Shown here piece by piece: positions 28,258 through 41,726 of a stretch of DNA of 64,000 nucleotides. Within the stretch, counting starts at the first letter, position 1. Each line of letters opens with the position of its first letter. The DNA is from Betaproteobacteria bacterium (GTDB lineage: Bacteria; Pseudomonadota; Gammaproteobacteria; Burkholderiales; Casimicrobiaceae): NCBI GenBank assembly GCA_013298765.1, contig JAAFJA010000002.1:248001-312000 (forward strand), read 5' to 3'. A program made the translations under genes and the position numbers. A model generated the notes under the pieces. That model ran no database searches. It worked only from the letters and a program-made list of their open reading frames with translations, and had not been told where the DNA came from.

Positions 28258-30663
28258 TCACGCGGCTTTTAACTTCGCGAGCATGAGCCACGTATCAATT
28301 GCCGCGTCAGGATTGAGCGAAAGTGACTCGATTCCGCGATCCACCAACCATGCAGCAAGATCGGGATGGTCAGATGGCCCCTGCCCGCAGATACCCACGT
28401 ATTTCTTTTTTGCGAGGCACGCATCGATTGCGAATCCCAACATCTTTTTCACTGCGGGATTGCGCTCATCAAACGTTGCTGAAATTGGCCCGCCCGAATC
28501 ACGATCAACCGCCAACGTGAGCTGCGTTAGGTCGTTAGACCCAATCGAGAACCCGTCGAAATATTCCAAGAATTCGTCAGCCAAAATTGCATTTGACGGG
28601 ACTTCGCACATCATGATCAAGCGCAGACCGTTTTTCCCTCGTTCTAGCCCGTTGGCTGCGAGTGTTTTCACAACCGCAGCCGCCTCGTTGGGTGTTCGAA
28701 CAAACGGGATCATGACTTCAACATTGGTCAAGCCCATCGTGTCGCGTACATAGCGCATGGCTTCGCATTCGAGCGCGAAGCATTCTGCGAACTCGGGCGC
28801 AACATAGCGAGACGCGCCACGGAATCCGAGCATCGGATTTTCTTCATGAGGCTCATACGCCTCGCCACCCAGCAAATTTGCGTACTCGTTTGATTTGAAA
28901 TCGCTCATGCGCACGATTACGGGGCGCGGCGCGAACGCCGCAGCGATGGTTGCGATACCTTCGGCAAGACGTTGCACAAAATACTGACGCGGAGATGCAT
29001 AACCGTGCATTTTCTCGGCGATTTTCTTTTGCAAATCCGGTGCAAGGCGATCAAACTCGAGAAGCGCGCGCGGGTGAACACCAATCTGGCGATTAATAAT
29101 GAATTCGAGTCGCGCGAGCCCCACGCCGTGGTTCGGCACCTGCGAAAACTCAAATGCCAGGTCAGGGTTGGCGACATTCAGCATCACCTTGGTCGGCGCG
29201 GGTGGCATGTTGTCAAGCTGTACCTCGGTGCGCTCGAAACCAAGCTTGCCTTGATAGATCTTGCCCGTATCGCCTTCGGCACAACTGACAGTAACCACAT
29301 CGCCAGTTGCCAGTAGCGAGGTGGCGTCGCCGCAACCCACCACAGCCGGAATTCCGAGTTCTCGCGCGATGATCGCGGCATGGCATGTGCGCCCACCTCG
29401 ATTAGTAACAATCGCACTTGCCCGCTTCATCACGGGTTCCCAATCAGGATCGGTCATGTCGGCAACGAGCACATCGCCGTCTTGCACGATGTCCATTTCT
29501 GCCGCGTTTTTTACGATCTTGACTGCGCCTTGGCCAATCTTCTGGCCGATCGCACGGCCGCTGGCGAGTACGGCGCCTGTCGTGGTCATTCGGTAGCGAA
29601 CCAGCGAGCGCCCCGCCTGTTCGCGGGACTTCACCGTTTCCGGACGAGCCTGCAGGATGTAGATCTTGCCGGTGGTGCCGTCCTTGCCCCATTCGATGTC
29701 CATCGGGCGACCGTAGTGATCCTCGATGAGTAGCGCGTAGCGCGCAAGCGTCTCAACGTCGGCGTCGGTGAGCGAAAAACGGTGACGGTCTTCAAGTGCA
29801 ACGTCGAGCGTTTGGGTCGATTTACCTGCAGTCGCTTCAGTGCCAAACACCATTTTCTGTGCTTTGCTGCCGAGGGTGCGGCGCAGAATCGCTGGGCGAT
29901 TTGCACGAAGTGTTTGCTTGTGGACGTAAAACTCATCAGGATTAACCGCGCCTTGAACGACCATTTCGCCAAGCCCGTAACTGGAAGTCACGAACACAGC
30001 GTCGCGGAAGCCCGACTCAGTATCGAGCGTAAACATGACCCCTGCCGCGCCGGTGTCGGAGCGCACCATCTGTTGGATGCCGGCAGACAATGCAACAGGC
30101 ATATCGGAATAGCCAGTGTGCACGCGGTAGGCGATTGCACGATCGTTGTAGAGGCTCGCAAAAACGCGGCGCACAGCATCAAGAATCGCGGGCACGCCAA
30201 CGATATTGAGATAGGTTTCCTGCTGACCGGCGAAACTCGCGTCCGGCATGTCTTCAGCAGTGGCGGACGAGCGAACTGCCCAGCTGATCTGCGAACCGGC
30301 GGCTGCTTCTAAATCCCCAACAGCCTCAACGATATTCGCCTCAAGATCAGAGGGCAGCGGCGCTGATTCGATCCATGATCGAATTTCGCGTCCTGCAGCA
30401 GTAAGCGCCGCGACGTTGTTGACGTCCAGCCCCAAAAGTCGCGCTGAAATTCGTTCGGTAAGGCGGTTTACGCTCAGAAAGTCGCGAAAAGCGTCAGCGC
30501 TGGTGGCGACGCCGCCCGGAACCTGTACGCCTTTTGACGAGAGATTACCCAGCAGTTCGCCGAGCGAGGCGTTTTTTCCGCCAAACTCACCAACATCGTG
30601 CATTCGGAGATCGTCAAGCCAACGGACGAGACGGGTATCGAGCTTCGAAGCGGTGCGCGGCAT
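28258..30663 (-). CDS. ppsA: Phosphoenolpyruvate synthase
   Basis: PpsA converts pyruvate and ATP to PEP, AMP and phosphate for gluconeogenesis. The order of domains is typical: an N-terminal ATP-grasp ('[12 protein letters not shown]'), a swivelling phosphohistidine domain with catalytic H428 in [13 protein letters not shown], and a C-terminal PEP/pyruvate TIM barrel ('GSNDLTQL', '[11 protein letters not shown]'). Its length of 801 aa matches the family. Its post-translational regulator ppsR is encoded about 1.3 kb away on the other strand, which supports the call. Confidence 0.97.
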   Translation of the reverse strand: MPRTASKLDTRLVRWLDDLRMHDVGEFGGKNASLGELLGNLSSKGVQVPGGVATSADAFRDFLSVNRLTERISARLLGLDVNNVAALTAAGREIRSWIESAPLPSDLEANIVEAVGDLEAAAGSQISWAVRSSATAEDMPDASFAGQQETYLNIVGVPAILDAVRRVFASLYNDRAIAYRVHTGYSDMPVALSAGIQQMVRSDTGAAGVMFTLDTESGFRDAVFVTSSYGLGEMVVQGAVNPDEFYVHKQTLRANRPAILRRTLGSKAQKMVFGTEATAGKSTQTLDVALEDRHRFSLTDADVETLARYALLIEDHYGRPMDIEWGKDGTTGKIYILQARPETVKSREQAGRSLVRYRMTTTGAVLASGRAIGQKIGQGAVKIVKNAAEMDIVQDGDVLVADMTDPDWEPVMKRASAIVTNRGGRTCHAAIIARELGIPAVVGCGDATSLLATGDVVTVSCAEGDTGKIYQGKLGFERTEVQLDNMPPAPTKVMLNVANPDLAFEFSQVPNHGVGLARLEFIINRQIGVHPRALLEFDRLAPDLQKKIAEKMHGYASPRQYFVQRLAEGIATIAAAFAPRPVIVRMSDFKSNEYANLLGGEAYEPHEENPMLGFRGASRYVAPEFAECFALECEAMRYVRDTMGLTNVEVMIPFVRTPNEAAAVVKTLAANGLERGKNGLRLIMMCEVPSNAILADEFLEYFDGFSIGSNDLTQLTLAVDRDSGGPISATFDERNPAVKKMLGFAIDACLAKKKYVGICGQGPSDHPDLAAWLVDRGIESLSLNPDAAIDTWLMLAKLKAA

Positions 30664-30737
30664 GTAGTCCCCAGTAGTTGCACTATTTCGCGAATTCTAG
30701 CTATGATTACGTAGAATTGTTGCGACGCACAAAAAAA

Positions 30738-31034
30738 CTACTTGGGCTCAGCCTCTTCGCCCACGGCAGACTTGAGCTTCGAATACAAGTCAGGGTGCTG
30801 CGCTTTCAAAAAAGAGATGATCTCTAGATCCTCTTTGCGCACCGTTGAAATGTCTACGCCTTCTACGTGGACAAGCCGCAGCAGCTCAGTGACCGGTCGC
30901 GGCATTTCGCGCCCAGCCTCGTACCGTGACCCACCGCTCTGGGTAACACCAATTTTTTGCCAGAACTCGTCCTGATTTAAGCCAAGCTTCTGGCGAATCT
31001 CACGCGGGTTTCTAATTTTTTCGAAAAGTCCCAT
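30738..31034 (-). CDS. Small XRE-type helix-turn-helix protein
   Basis: This is a 98-residue protein. Residues 12–60 resemble a Cro/C1 helix-turn-helix ('IRQKLGLNQDEFWQKIGVTQSGGSRYE…'). The C-terminal helix includes 'ISFLKAQHPDLY'. It lies upstream of ppsA on the same strand, with its own ATG at 31034 and a 74-bp gap before ppsA. It may regulate the ppsA/ppsR neighbourhood, but that is inferred only from position. Confidence 0.8.
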   Translation of the reverse strand: MGLFEKIRNPREIRQKLGLNQDEFWQKIGVTQSGGSRYEAGREMPRPVTELLRLVHVEGVDISTVRKEDLEIISFLKAQHPDLYSKLKSAVGEEAEPK

Positions 31035-31166
31035 AGCTCACTCTCACCTGAGTACATGCATCGTGGCCCGTGCTGAGCCGCCGACGTTCACACTCCAGTC
31101 TCAGATTTGTAGCTAGCATATCAGTCGTTGACACGATTCGTTCCCAAAGCTTTTTACTTTCGCGAA

Positions 31167-32015
31167 ATGCACCACGCGGACCTACACCTACACACCACAG
31201 CAAGCGATGGCGCGTGGAGCGCGTCAGAGGTCTTGCGGGTTGCTGCCGCACGCGGTGTGTCGCTGCTGGCAATCACGGATCACGACGAAACGAGGAGCAC
31301 GGCCGAAGCGCGACACTGGGCACAACACCTCGGCATCACCTACGTTGCTGGGATCGAAATCTCAACGGTTTGGCGGGGCGTCGATTTACACCTTGTTGGA
31401 CTCAATATCGACACTGATCACTCCGCGATAACGAGCGTGGTGTCGGACGCGAAGCGCATGCGCGAAGCACGCGGTCGCGCGATGGGAGAAGCGCTTGAGC
31501 GCGAAGGCATCAACGACGTCTACGCGAGTGCGCTTAAATACTCGCAATCCCCTGAGAACCTCTCTCGCACCCACTTTGCGCGAGTGCTGGTCGAGCGAGG
31601 CATCTGTTCGCATACGGGCGAGGTCTTCACGCGCTACATGAAGCCAGGAAAACCTGGCTACGTGCCCACCGAGTGGACCGCCATTGAGAGCGCGATTTCG
31701 GCAATCCGCGCTTCCGGCGGCGACGCGGTGCTCGCACATCCGGCGCGCTACGACTTGCAATGGGTCGGTGGTATGCCGGGTTTGCTTGCAGACTTTTGCG
31801 AGCTCGGCGGGAGCGGGATTGAGGTGTTTTGTGCCGCGCACACGCCGGCAGAGTGGTCTGTTTACGCGGCTTATTGTCGACGCTTTGGGCTAAAAGCCTC
31901 GCTCGGCTCTGATTTTCATTCGCCGAAAGAAAGCCGGCTCGCCATCGGCGATTTGCCACGCTTGCCGGGAAGTTTGACGCCCATTTGGGCCGATTGGGAA
32001 ATTGCTCATGCCTAA
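31167..32015 (+). CDS. PHP-domain phosphoesterase (RNase AM / YciV family)
   Basis: This is a 282-residue PHP enzyme. The metal ligands are visible in 'HADLHLHTTASDG' (HxH near residues 7 and 9), 'AITDHDE', 'VLAHPAR' and 'SLGSDFHSP'. Family members trim the 5' ends of rRNA or hydrolyse 3',5'-nucleoside bisphosphates. The open frame begins at 31128, but the ATG at 31167 aligns with the family start. The last eight bases overlap the start of ppsR, so translation is probably coupled. Confidence 0.88.
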   Translation: MHHADLHLHTTASDGAWSASEVLRVAAARGVSLLAITDHDETRSTAEARHWAQHLGITYVAGIEISTVWRGVDLHLVGLNIDTDHSAITSVVSDAKRMREARGRAMGEALEREGINDVYASALKYSQSPENLSRTHFARVLVERGICSHTGEVFTRYMKPGKPGYVPTEWTAIESAISAIRASGGDAVLAHPARYDLQWVGGMPGLLADFCELGGSGIEVFCAAHTPAEWSVYAAYCRRFGLKASLGSDFHSPKESRLAIGDLPRLPGSLTPIWADWEIAHA

Positions 32016-32832
32016 CCGTCGCGCGGTTTTTTATGTTTCAGACCGAACCGGGATCACCGCAGAGGCTCTCGGGAATTCGCTACTTACACAGTTTGACGCG
32101 TTCGAGTTCAAGAAGACGACCATCCCGTTCGTTGATTCCATGGAAGCGGCAGACAGGACGGTTGCGCATATCAATGCCACCGCTGCAAGCGAGCAACATC
32201 GCCCCATTGTGATCAGCTCAATCGTGGATGAGGCGATCAGCGCGCGCATCCGCGAATGCAATGCGCGCGTACTCGATTTTTTTCAAGTGTTTATCGCGCC
32301 GCTCGAGCAGGAACTGGGTGTGAAAAGCGCGCATGCAGCAGGTAGATCACACGGCTTGCGCAATTCGCAGGAATACTTCTCGCGCATCGAAGCCATTAAC
32401 TTCACGCTTGCGCATGACGATGGGCAATCCACGAAGGAGCTCGGCAGAGCACAAGTGATCCTCGTTGGGGTGTCGCGGTGCGGAAAAACGCCTACGTCGC
32501 TCTATTTGGGCTTGCAGTGCGGCATTCGTTGCGCAAATTTCCCGCTTACCCCCGATGATTTCGAACGTGGCGCGCTCCCAGATTCGCTTCTGCCCTATCG
32601 CGACAAGCTCTTCGGTCTGACCATCGCCTCGGATCGGCTGCAGGCAATTCGTCAAGAAAGACGCCCCGACTCCACTTATTCAAGTGCCGAACAATGTCGG
32701 CGCGAGGTTCAGGCTGCCGAGCGACTCATGGAAGACGCCAATGTCCCAATGCTCAATACGTCGACAAAGTCAATCGAGGAGCTTGCGACCACGATTCTTT
32801 TGCAGCGCGGGCTAGATCGGCATATTTTCTAG
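32008..32832 (+). CDS. ppsR: PEP synthetase regulatory protein (bifunctional kinase/pyrophosphorylase)
   Basis: PpsR inactivates PpsA by ADP-dependent phosphorylation and reactivates it by Pi-dependent phosphorolysis. The DUF299 family start 'RAVFYVSDRTGITAEALG' and the P-loop-like GVSRCGKTPTSLYLG are present. The 274-aa length fits. ATG at 32008 was chosen over TTG at 32002. It overlaps the PHP gene and sits near the divergent ppsA gene, its substrate. Confidence 0.96.
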   Translation: MPNRRAVFYVSDRTGITAEALGNSLLTQFDAFEFKKTTIPFVDSMEAADRTVAHINATAASEQHRPIVISSIVDEAISARIRECNARVLDFFQVFIAPLEQELGVKSAHAAGRSHGLRNSQEYFSRIEAINFTLAHDDGQSTKELGRAQVILVGVSRCGKTPTSLYLGLQCGIRCANFPLTPDDFERGALPDSLLPYRDKLFGLTIASDRLQAIRQERRPDSTYSSAEQCRREVQAAERLMEDANVPMLNTSTKSIEELATTILLQRGLDRHIF

Positions 32833-32857
32833 CCCCTAACCTTAATCAGGGCTAGCG

Positions 32858-34300
32858 CTAAATTTCGTCTGAAAGTGACCGTGTTGGAAAAATGACGGTC
32901 GCCACGCAACCTACAGCATTAGACGGCAGGCTTTCAAAGTTTCCGTCGCTGCGATTGGTGAGGGAGAGTTCAGCAGAAATCTTCACGCAAATGTCACGAC
33001 AAATGACAAGGCCGAGCCCCGTACCTGTGGTTCGGTTTCCGGTTGCAAACGGTTCAAACAAGCGCTTTCGCTGATCGATTCCAATTCCCTGCCCCGAATC
33101 CCAGACGTGCAGAATTCGCGCCACGTCTGTGACTTCGATCACGAAGCCGACCGCGCCCTCTTCCGGCGTGTGAGCGATGGCGTTGCTGAGCAGATTGCGA
33201 AGCAGTTCACGCAAGAGCCAGTCTGCGCCCCGCACCGGCTGCATTTCCTCCACCGCCCCGTCCAACGAGAAATCAAGATGTTTGGCCGTTAAAAGCGGTG
33301 AGCATTCAACGACGATATCGCGACACACGGCCACTAAATCGGTCGCGATGTAATTCGATGATGCATCTACCCGATCGCCGCCAAGTTCAGCGACCTTCGC
33401 AAGTGACAACATTTGGTTGGCCACACGTGTCGCGCGATTCACCGATTCCTCAATTTCCGCGAGCGCGTGATAGGGCTCGACCAATCCCTCGCGCGCGTTT
33501 TGCACCTGCACCTTCAACACAGCAAGCGGCGTTCTAAGCTGATGAGACGCGTCGCGAACAAAGCGCTGCCTGTTGTCGAGCAAGCCGCGCAATCGCAGCA
33601 TCACCTCGTTGAGCGCCTCAACCACGGGCACAACCTCAACGCTCGTCTTGGCAGAGACTGGTTCGAGCGACTCCGGCTCTCGCGAGCGAATCTCTTCACG
33701 CAGCCGACGTAGTGGCTCAAGACCACGGCCGACGATGAGCCACGCAGTGAGGCCAAGCAGAATCAACATCGCGACTTGGCGATACACCGATTGCCGAATC
33801 GTTTGCCGCGCCACTTGCCGCCGCAACTCGAGCGTTTCCGCCACTTGCACGGTGGCCATTTTGTATTCATCGCCCACACCGACGGGTTGGAGGAGAGCAG
33901 CAACACGAACGGACTCGTTTTGAAAGGTGTCCTCGTAGAACGTCACCAGCGCAGCGTAGGGCGTGGTGGTACTGATCGTTCCTTGGAATGCCGGGAGATC
34001 CGCGTAACCCGATACGAACTTGCCGTCGAAATCGGCGACCCGATAAACCATTCGGCTTCGCACATCGGCCTCAAATACTTCGAGCGCAGGATACGGCAGC
34101 GCGACGGTAACTTGTTGATGTGCGTAGCGGACCCCGTCTCCAATCGCGCGCGCCGAAGCGAGGAGCGTCCGATCGTAGGCGACGTTGATTGCGGCGAGCG
34201 TATCGCGATAGTGAAACCATGCGTCAAATCCAAAAAACAACGCAACCGATGCGATGATCGGGAAGATCAATCGACGTCGAATCGATTGCCGTTGTTCCAT
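32858..34300 (-). CDS. tctE: Sensor histidine kinase, TctE family
   Basis: This is a 480-residue membrane sensor. A transmembrane helix near residues 12–30, a periplasmic 2CSK_N-type domain and a second helix near 175–195 precede the kinase part. The phosphorylated histidine is H253 in 'DASHQLRTPLAVL'. The N-box and the glycine-rich 'GTGLGLVICRDI' mark the ATPase. It lies 19 bp after tctD and faces the tctCBA transporter operon, so it probably senses tricarboxylates or related acids. Confidence 0.93.
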   Translation of the reverse strand: MEQRQSIRRRLIFPIIASVALFFGFDAWFHYRDTLAAINVAYDRTLLASARAIGDGVRYAHQQVTVALPYPALEVFEADVRSRMVYRVADFDGKFVSGYADLPAFQGTISTTTPYAALVTFYEDTFQNESVRVAALLQPVGVGDEYKMATVQVAETLELRRQVARQTIRQSVYRQVAMLILLGLTAWLIVGRGLEPLRRLREEIRSREPESLEPVSAKTSVEVVPVVEALNEVMLRLRGLLDNRQRFVRDASHQLRTPLAVLKVQVQNAREGLVEPYHALAEIEESVNRATRVANQMLSLAKVAELGGDRVDASSNYIATDLVAVCRDIVVECSPLLTAKHLDFSLDGAVEEMQPVRGADWLLRELLRNLLSNAIAHTPEEGAVGFVIEVTDVARILHVWDSGQGIGIDQRKRLFEPFATGNRTTGTGLGLVICRDICVKISAELSLTNRSDGNFESLPSNAVGCVATVIFPTRSLSDEI

Positions 34301-34319
34301 GGCGATTGGCGCTGCGTTG

Positions 34320-35018
34320 CTAGTCGCGCTTCTCGCGCAACAAATAGCCGACGCCGCGGAGTGCGACCAACTCTACGCCGTACGCCGCGATTTTTTTTCG
34401 CAAGCGATAGGCCACCACTTCAATCGCGTCGGGTTGCGCTTCTCTGCCATCGGCAAACACGGCTGCCCACAGCCTCTCCCGCGTCACCGCATGTCCGGGA
34501 CGTTCGAGGACAGCAATCAGCAAAGCGATTTCTCGTTGGGAAAGCTCCAGCGGCTCACCATCGCCGTAGCAGGTTCGACTTTGTGCATCGACGCGCAATC
34601 CACCGAGACCGCTTGGCAGCACTTCTTGAGCGACCTGACCACGGCGCAAAACCGCATGAATTCGAGCCTCAAGTTCATCGATATCAAACGGTTTGATGAG
34701 GTAATCGTCGGCCCCTGCCTTAAGTCCGGCGATGCGGTCCCCCACGCTGCTGCGCGCTGTCAAGACGACAATCGGCGTACTGCGCCCGGCTTCGCGAAGC
34801 TTTTGAAGCACTTCGAGGCCGTCGGTTTCTGGCAGCGACAGGTCAAGTACGATGACAGAAAATTTCTCTGTCATCGCGCGATGCAGCGCTGTGACACCGT
34901 CGGTGGCTTGCGCCATCGTAAAACCCCGCCGCGAGAGCGCCAAAGCGAGCGCGGGTGCGAGCGCGGGATCGTCCTCTACAAGCAGGAGTCGGGGTTTATC
35001 TTTAGCGTCTGATTGCAT
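34320..35018 (-). CDS. tctD: Response regulator, TctD family (OmpR type)
   Basis: This is a 232-residue receiver plus winged-helix protein. D59 in 'VIVLDLSLPETDG' is the phosphoacceptor; the acidic pair (E-D-D at 15–17) and the 'TARSSVGDRIAGLKAGADDYLIKPF' region complete the receiver. The C-terminal OmpR-type domain ends in 'ELVALRGVGYLLRE'. ATG at 35018 fits the family start better than the longer frame to 35042. The 100-bp gap between tctD and tctC probably contains the divergent promoters. Confidence 0.94.
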   Translation of the reverse strand: MQSDAKDKPRLLLVEDDPALAPALALALSRRGFTMAQATDGVTALHRAMTEKFSVIVLDLSLPETDGLEVLQKLREAGRSTPIVVLTARSSVGDRIAGLKAGADDYLIKPFDIDELEARIHAVLRRGQVAQEVLPSGLGGLRVDAQSRTCYGDGEPLELSQREIALLIAVLERPGHAVTRERLWAAVFADGREAQPDAIEVVAYRLRKKIAAYGVELVALRGVGYLLREKRD

Positions 35019-35118
35019 AACTGGATTAAAAGGCCAAGACACGCGGCAAGCGACAGCGAGGTGACAGAACTGATACCTACATTGCCCGCTTGCGTCCCAT
35101 TCTATGGTTGGAGGAAAT

Positions 35119-36087
35119 ATGAAAATTCGTTTTAGTGTTGCGCTGCGTCATGCAGCGGTTGCCGTTGCGTCTGTTGCACTTGCGTCTCAGGGCTTTGCGC
35201 TCGACAACGTCAAGTTCATGATTGGTGCAAATCCAGGCGGCGGTTTTGACCAAACTGGCAGAAACCTTGGAAAAGCAATGGTCGAGGCTGGCGTTGCCAA
35301 ATCAGTGCAGTATGAAAACAAGGGGGGCGCAGGAGGCACGATCGGCTTGGCGCAATTCGCCAATGCGAGCAAGGGCGACCCCAATGCAATGATCGTTACC
35401 GGTGCCGTAATGGTCGGCGCGATCGTTCAAAACAAGCCGCCAGTGACGCTCGCAAACGCGACGCCCGTAGCGCGACTTTTCTACGAATACAACGTGTTTG
35501 TTGTGCCTGCTAACTCGCCGCTTAAATCCATGAAGGATGTGCTCGAGATGCTCAAAAAAGACCCAGGCAGTGTGAAATGGGGCGGCGGTTCACGCGGCTC
35601 CGTTGATCACATCTCGGTGGCGATGATTGCGAAAGACGCGGGTGTGGATCCTTCAAAGATCAACTACGTGCCGTTTCAGGGCGGTGGCGAAGCCTCGGCA
35701 GCGATTCTCGGCGGTCATGTCACGGTTGGGACCTCGGGCTACTCAGAGATGCAGCAATTCATCAAGAGCGGCAAGATGCGCGCACTCGCAGTGACTTCGG
35801 GCAGCAAGCTACCTGGCGAACCTGTACCAACGCTCAAAGAGCAAGGCGTGAACGTTGAAATCGGTAACTGGCGCGGTGTGTACGGCGCTCCTGGCATCAC
35901 TGAAGCACAGCGTAAGGCCCTCGCCGACGCCGTCGTTGCAGCGAGCAAGCAAAAGTCCTGGACCGATGCACTGGCTTCAAACGACTGGTTCCCAGCCGTG
36001 CTTACGGGTGAGGAATTCGCCAAATTCGTAGACGGCGAACACAAGCGCATCGAAGAATCGATGAAGGCCGTTGGGATGGTGAAGTAA
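35119..36087 (+). CDS. tctC: Tripartite tricarboxylate transporter substrate-binding protein TctC
   Basis: This is a 322-residue periplasmic binding protein with a signal peptide ending near 'ASQGFA'. The family features are 'IGANPGGGFDQTGR', 'YENKGGAGGTIG', 'PFQGGGEA' and 'GAPGITEAQR'. It captures citrate-like or other dicarboxylic/tricarboxylic acids for TctAB. The ATG at 35119 follows a GGAGGA ribosome site. It is the first gene of tctCBA. Confidence 0.96.
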   Translation: MKIRFSVALRHAAVAVASVALASQGFALDNVKFMIGANPGGGFDQTGRNLGKAMVEAGVAKSVQYENKGGAGGTIGLAQFANASKGDPNAMIVTGAVMVGAIVQNKPPVTLANATPVARLFYEYNVFVVPANSPLKSMKDVLEMLKKDPGSVKWGGGSRGSVDHISVAMIAKDAGVDPSKINYVPFQGGGEASAAILGGHVTVGTSGYSEMQQFIKSGKMRALAVTSGSKLPGEPVPTLKEQGVNVEIGNWRGVYGAPGITEAQRKALADAVVAASKQKSWTDALASNDWFPAVLTGEEFAKFVDGEHKRIEESMKAVGMVK

Positions 36088-36093
36088 ACCGAG

Positions 36094-36115
36094 CTGCAGC
36101 ACAAAAATGCTGCAG
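36094..36115 (+). terminator. Intercistronic hairpin after tctC
   Basis: A perfect 8-bp stem, CTGCAGCA and TGCTGCAG, with a CAAAAA loop begins six bases after the tctC stop. There is no long U-run. It probably stabilises or partly terminates the tctC message so that the binding protein exceeds the membrane subunits. Confidence 0.5.
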
Positions 36116-36246
36116 TCCGCCCGATTGAATGCGGGCTAGATTTCGATAAATAGATACAGCGAACTCGCAATAATTCGAGTCTAGTCCAAGAAAAACAAAG
36201 TCTATCTGCACAGAGCTATAGACGTAAAACATACAGGGAGGACGTG

Positions 36247-36717
36247 ATGCTGAAGCATCCGGTGCAACTCGCAATTGCGATCGCATTCCTCGCACTCGCA
36301 GCGGTTTTTGCGATAGGTGCGAGTCAGCTACCTAGCGATGGCGGGTACGCGGGCGTAGGTTCTTCCTTCGTGCCCTGGGTAGTCAGCGCGTTTTTGGCCA
36401 TTATTGGCCTTTTGCTCGCCTACCAGGCGGTCACCACTGGATTTCGAAGCCTCGATGCAGGCGACGCGATCGGTAGCGCAGACCGTCGCGGCGCGCTTTG
36501 GGTTTCAGCGGGGATTCTGCTCATGGCGGCGCTCATCACCCGAATCGGATTCGTCCCTGGCGCAACCATTTTGTTTGTCTGCGCCGCACGCGGATTTGGC
36601 TCGGTGCGCCCGCTGCGCGACATTGTCATTGGCGCGTTCATTTCGTTTCCGGTCTTCTGGTTGTTTACGCTCGTTTTAGACGTGAATCTACCGAGACTCA
36701 TCAACGACTGGCTGTGA
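36247..36717 (+). CDS. tctB: Tripartite tricarboxylate transporter small membrane subunit TctB
   Basis: This is a 156-residue hydrophobic protein with about four membrane segments, as in TctB. The start could be GTG at 36244 or ATG at 36247. GGGAGGA at 36236–36242 leaves only one base before the GTG and four before the ATG, so the ATG is preferred. It works with TctA in the membrane. Confidence 0.9.
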   Translation: MLKHPVQLAIAIAFLALAAVFAIGASQLPSDGGYAGVGSSFVPWVVSAFLAIIGLLLAYQAVTTGFRSLDAGDAIGSADRRGALWVSAGILLMAALITRIGFVPGATILFVCAARGFGSVRPLRDIVIGAFISFPVFWLFTLVLDVNLPRLINDWL

Positions 36718-36772
36718 GGCTGCTCGCGGCCTCCTCCGCGCTTGATACGCACTTTCCCGCAAAGGTAACACC

Positions 36773-38287
36773 ATGATCGAGACTTGGAATCTGCTACTCG
36801 GCGGCTTTGCAACGGCGATTCAGCCGGCCAATTTGATGTGGGCGTTTATCGGCTGCGTCCTTGGCACCGCAATCGGCGTACTGCCTGGCATTGGCCCAGC
36901 ACTCACCGTCGCCATGCTGCTCCCAATCACAGCAAAAGTTGATCCGTCAGGTGCGCTCATCATGCTCTGCGGTGTGTATTACGGCGCGGCTTACGGTGGC
37001 TCCACGACCTCGATCCTGATGAATACGCCGGGTGAAAGCTCCTCCATCATGACCGCGTTGGAGGGCAACACGATGGCAAAACACGGTCGCGCGGGCCCCG
37101 CACTTGCCACTGCAGCCATTGGCTCCTTCATCGCCGGAACCATTGGCGTTCTACTACTTACGTTGTTCGCCCCCTTGGTCGCCGACTTTGCGCTCAAATT
37201 TGGGCCGGCGGAGTTTTTCTCTCTCATGGTGCTTGCGTTCGTGACCGTTTCATCGGTGCTCGGTGCGTCGATGGTGCGCGGCCTTGCGTCACTCTCACTT
37301 GGTTTGGCGATCGGCCTCGTTGGTATGGACGCGATCGCCGGTATTCCGCGATATACAGGAAACGTCCCCGAATTCATCGATGGGATCGAATTTGTACTGG
37401 TCGCCGTCGGGTTATTCGCGGTAGGCGAGGCGCTCTACAACGTACTTTTCGAACCAAAAACGGACCCCGGCACCCGCAACAAGCTGAGCTCCATCTGGAT
37501 GACTCGCGATGACTGGAAGCGCTCGTGGCCGGCTTGGCTGCGCGGGACGGCGATCGGCTTTCCGTTCGGGTCGGTCCCAGCAGGCGGCGCTGAAATCCCC
37601 ACGTTTCTTTCGTACTCTACCGAGCGAAAACTCAGCAAGCACCCGAAAGATTTTTCTAGCGAAGGCGGCAAAGGCGCGATCGAAGGCGTGGCAGGCCCCG
37701 AGGCAGCGAATAACGCCAACGCCGCAGGCGCACTCGTTCCACTGCTCACATTGGGCATTCCGACGTCTGCAACTGCTGCAATTCTTATCGGCGCATTTCA
37801 AAACTACAACATTCAACCCGGCCCCCTGCTCTTTCAAACGAGTGGCCCGCTTGTTTGGGGACTGATCGCGTCGCTCTACATCGGCAATTTGATGTTGTTG
37901 GTCTTGAACCTTCCGCTAGTCGGCATGTGGGCGCGCCTGCTCACCATTCCGAAACCGCAGCTCTATGCCGGCATTCTCGTATTCGCGAGTATTGGCGTCT
38001 ACGGCATGCGGCAGAGCTCGTTCGATCTGTTCTTGATGTATGTGATCGGCGTGATTGGCGTCATCATGCGACGCTTCGATTTCCCAGTCGCACCGGTCAT
38101 TGTGGGGATGATCCTCGGGCCGATGAGCGAAAAACAGCTGCGAAACGCACTCTCCATTTCGCAGGGCGATTGGCTGATTTTTTTCAAGCAACCCATTGCC
38201 TGCACGTTCATGGTTCTCACGATTCTCGTGATGTTCGTACCGATGATTTTGCGCAAGCGGGGCGTTCGGCTGTCAGAAGACGATTAA
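36773..38287 (+). CDS. tctA: Tripartite tricarboxylate transporter large membrane subunit TctA
   Basis: This is a 504-residue permease with about 10–12 hydrophobic segments. It includes the TctA signatures '[23 protein letters not shown]', '[18 protein letters not shown]' and '[18 protein letters not shown]'. It forms the sodium- or proton-coupled channel with TctB and takes substrate from TctC. Confidence 0.97.
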   Translation: MIETWNLLLGGFATAIQPANLMWAFIGCVLGTAIGVLPGIGPALTVAMLLPITAKVDPSGALIMLCGVYYGAAYGGSTTSILMNTPGESSSIMTALEGNTMAKHGRAGPALATAAIGSFIAGTIGVLLLTLFAPLVADFALKFGPAEFFSLMVLAFVTVSSVLGASMVRGLASLSLGLAIGLVGMDAIAGIPRYTGNVPEFIDGIEFVLVAVGLFAVGEALYNVLFEPKTDPGTRNKLSSIWMTRDDWKRSWPAWLRGTAIGFPFGSVPAGGAEIPTFLSYSTERKLSKHPKDFSSEGGKGAIEGVAGPEAANNANAAGALVPLLTLGIPTSATAAILIGAFQNYNIQPGPLLFQTSGPLVWGLIASLYIGNLMLLVLNLPLVGMWARLLTIPKPQLYAGILVFASIGVYGMRQSSFDLFLMYVIGVIGVIMRRFDFPVAPVIVGMILGPMSEKQLRNALSISQGDWLIFFKQPIACTFMVLTILVMFVPMILRKRGVRLSEDD

Positions 38288-38320
38288 AGGAGCGTTATCC
38301 GGTAACCATCGAATATCACG

Positions 38321-41682
<3,362 letters not shown>

Positions 41683-41726
41683 GTCCTCGCTCTCCTAGCT
41701 GTGTGAGGGATACGTATGCGCATCAA

